A stretch of 5,989 nucleotides of DNA from contig CAAECY010000145.1 of NCBI GenBank assembly GCA_900754475.1, positions 1 through 5,989 of the forward strand, written 5' to 3'. This document shows, one piece after another, positions 5,892-5,989 of the stretch; the stretch's first letter is position 1; every line of letters starts with the position of its first letter. The position numbers and the translations under genes are program-made. The notes below the pieces were generated by a model. It did no database searches and was not told the DNA's origin. It was given only the letters and a program-made list of their open reading frames with translations. This DNA is from an uncultured Sutterella sp. (GTDB lineage: Bacteria > Pseudomonadota > Gammaproteobacteria > Burkholderiales > Burkholderiaceae_F).

Positions 5892-5897
5892 AAAAAA

Positions 5898-5989
5898 ATG
5901 AACACCACACGCAAGGAATTTCTCCGCTCGGCGGGCGCCATTCTGGGCGGTCTCGCTCTCGGGGGCGGTACGGGTACGGCGGCTGCGGC
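5898..5989 (+). CDS. Start of a gene for an exported protein with a Tat-type signal peptide (partial, runs off the window)
   Basis: Only 30 codons are present. The N-terminus MNTTRKEFLRSAGA is followed by a mild hydrophobic Gly/Ala/Leu stretch, as in signal peptides of the twin-arginine (Tat) pathway, which exports folded, often cofactor-bearing proteins to the periplasm. The usual S/T-R-R-x-F-L-K motif appears as T-R-K-E-F-L-R, with Lys in place of the second Arg, a weaker variant that needs confirming. The mature protein lies outside the window, so no function can be given; a redox enzyme such as a flavoprotein is a common cargo but is only a guess. The gene has its own ribosome binding site and lies beyond the kinase terminator, so it is probably transcribed separately and may be controlled by that kinase system. 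Confidence 0.7.
   Translation, partial: MNTTRKEFLRSAGAILGGLALGGGTGTAAA

Noticed and set aside
5703..5897. In-frame extension of the last gene to an ATG at 5703.
   Set aside because: The frame is open, but it would place 65 residues before the signal peptide, which must be N-terminal, and that ATG starts 4 bases after the terminator T-run with no ribosome binding site.

Overview
The window is GC-rich, bacterial and densely coding, with codon third positions mostly G or C. Two gene blocks are transcribed away from a shared intergenic region at about 2222-2602. Gene content and style (a large hybrid sensor kinase followed by a Tat-type exported protein, next to a small amidohydrolase/transporter operon) suggest a Gram-negative proteobacterium, perhaps a Burkholderiales gut commensal of the Sutterellaceae type. 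That placement is an inference from style, not from a marker gene.

Left block, minus strand, read from 2221 down to 51: a ten-helix EamA/DMT-family transporter (GTG start at 2221) is followed after 44 bases by an M20D-family metal-dependent amidohydrolase (hippurate/N-acyl-amino-acid hydrolase type) with a strong ribosome binding site. They look like one operon: an enzyme that releases amino acids or similar compounds from amide conjugates, and a carrier that moves a small metabolite.

Right block, plus strand: a good sigma70-type promoter (2454-2483) and a leader able to form a long stem precede a hybrid sensor histidine kinase reading frame at 2603-5596. The frame has a periplasmic dCache-like sensor between two membrane helices, a PAS-like segment, HisKA, HATPase, an unusually long Ser/Ala/Thr-rich linker with a four-cysteine cluster, and a receiver domain. 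It carries two striking lesions. An in-frame TGA at 3410-3412 cuts the sensor from the kinase, with a GTG directly after it in the same frame. The receiver's phosphoacceptor Asp is replaced by Ala (codon 5366-5368), while the other receiver residues remain. It is either a recently decaying gene or a split kinase with a non-phosphorylatable receiver. The downstream coding frame is otherwise intact.

Right end: the kinase transcript ends in a hairpin plus a strong intrinsic terminator (5662-5699). About 200 bases later a new gene starts at 5898. Only its first 30 codons are present, and they look like a Tat-type signal peptide. The neighbouring kinase may control this exported protein, but that is inference from position only.

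No tRNA, rRNA, CRISPR array, insertion sequence or attachment site was recognised.
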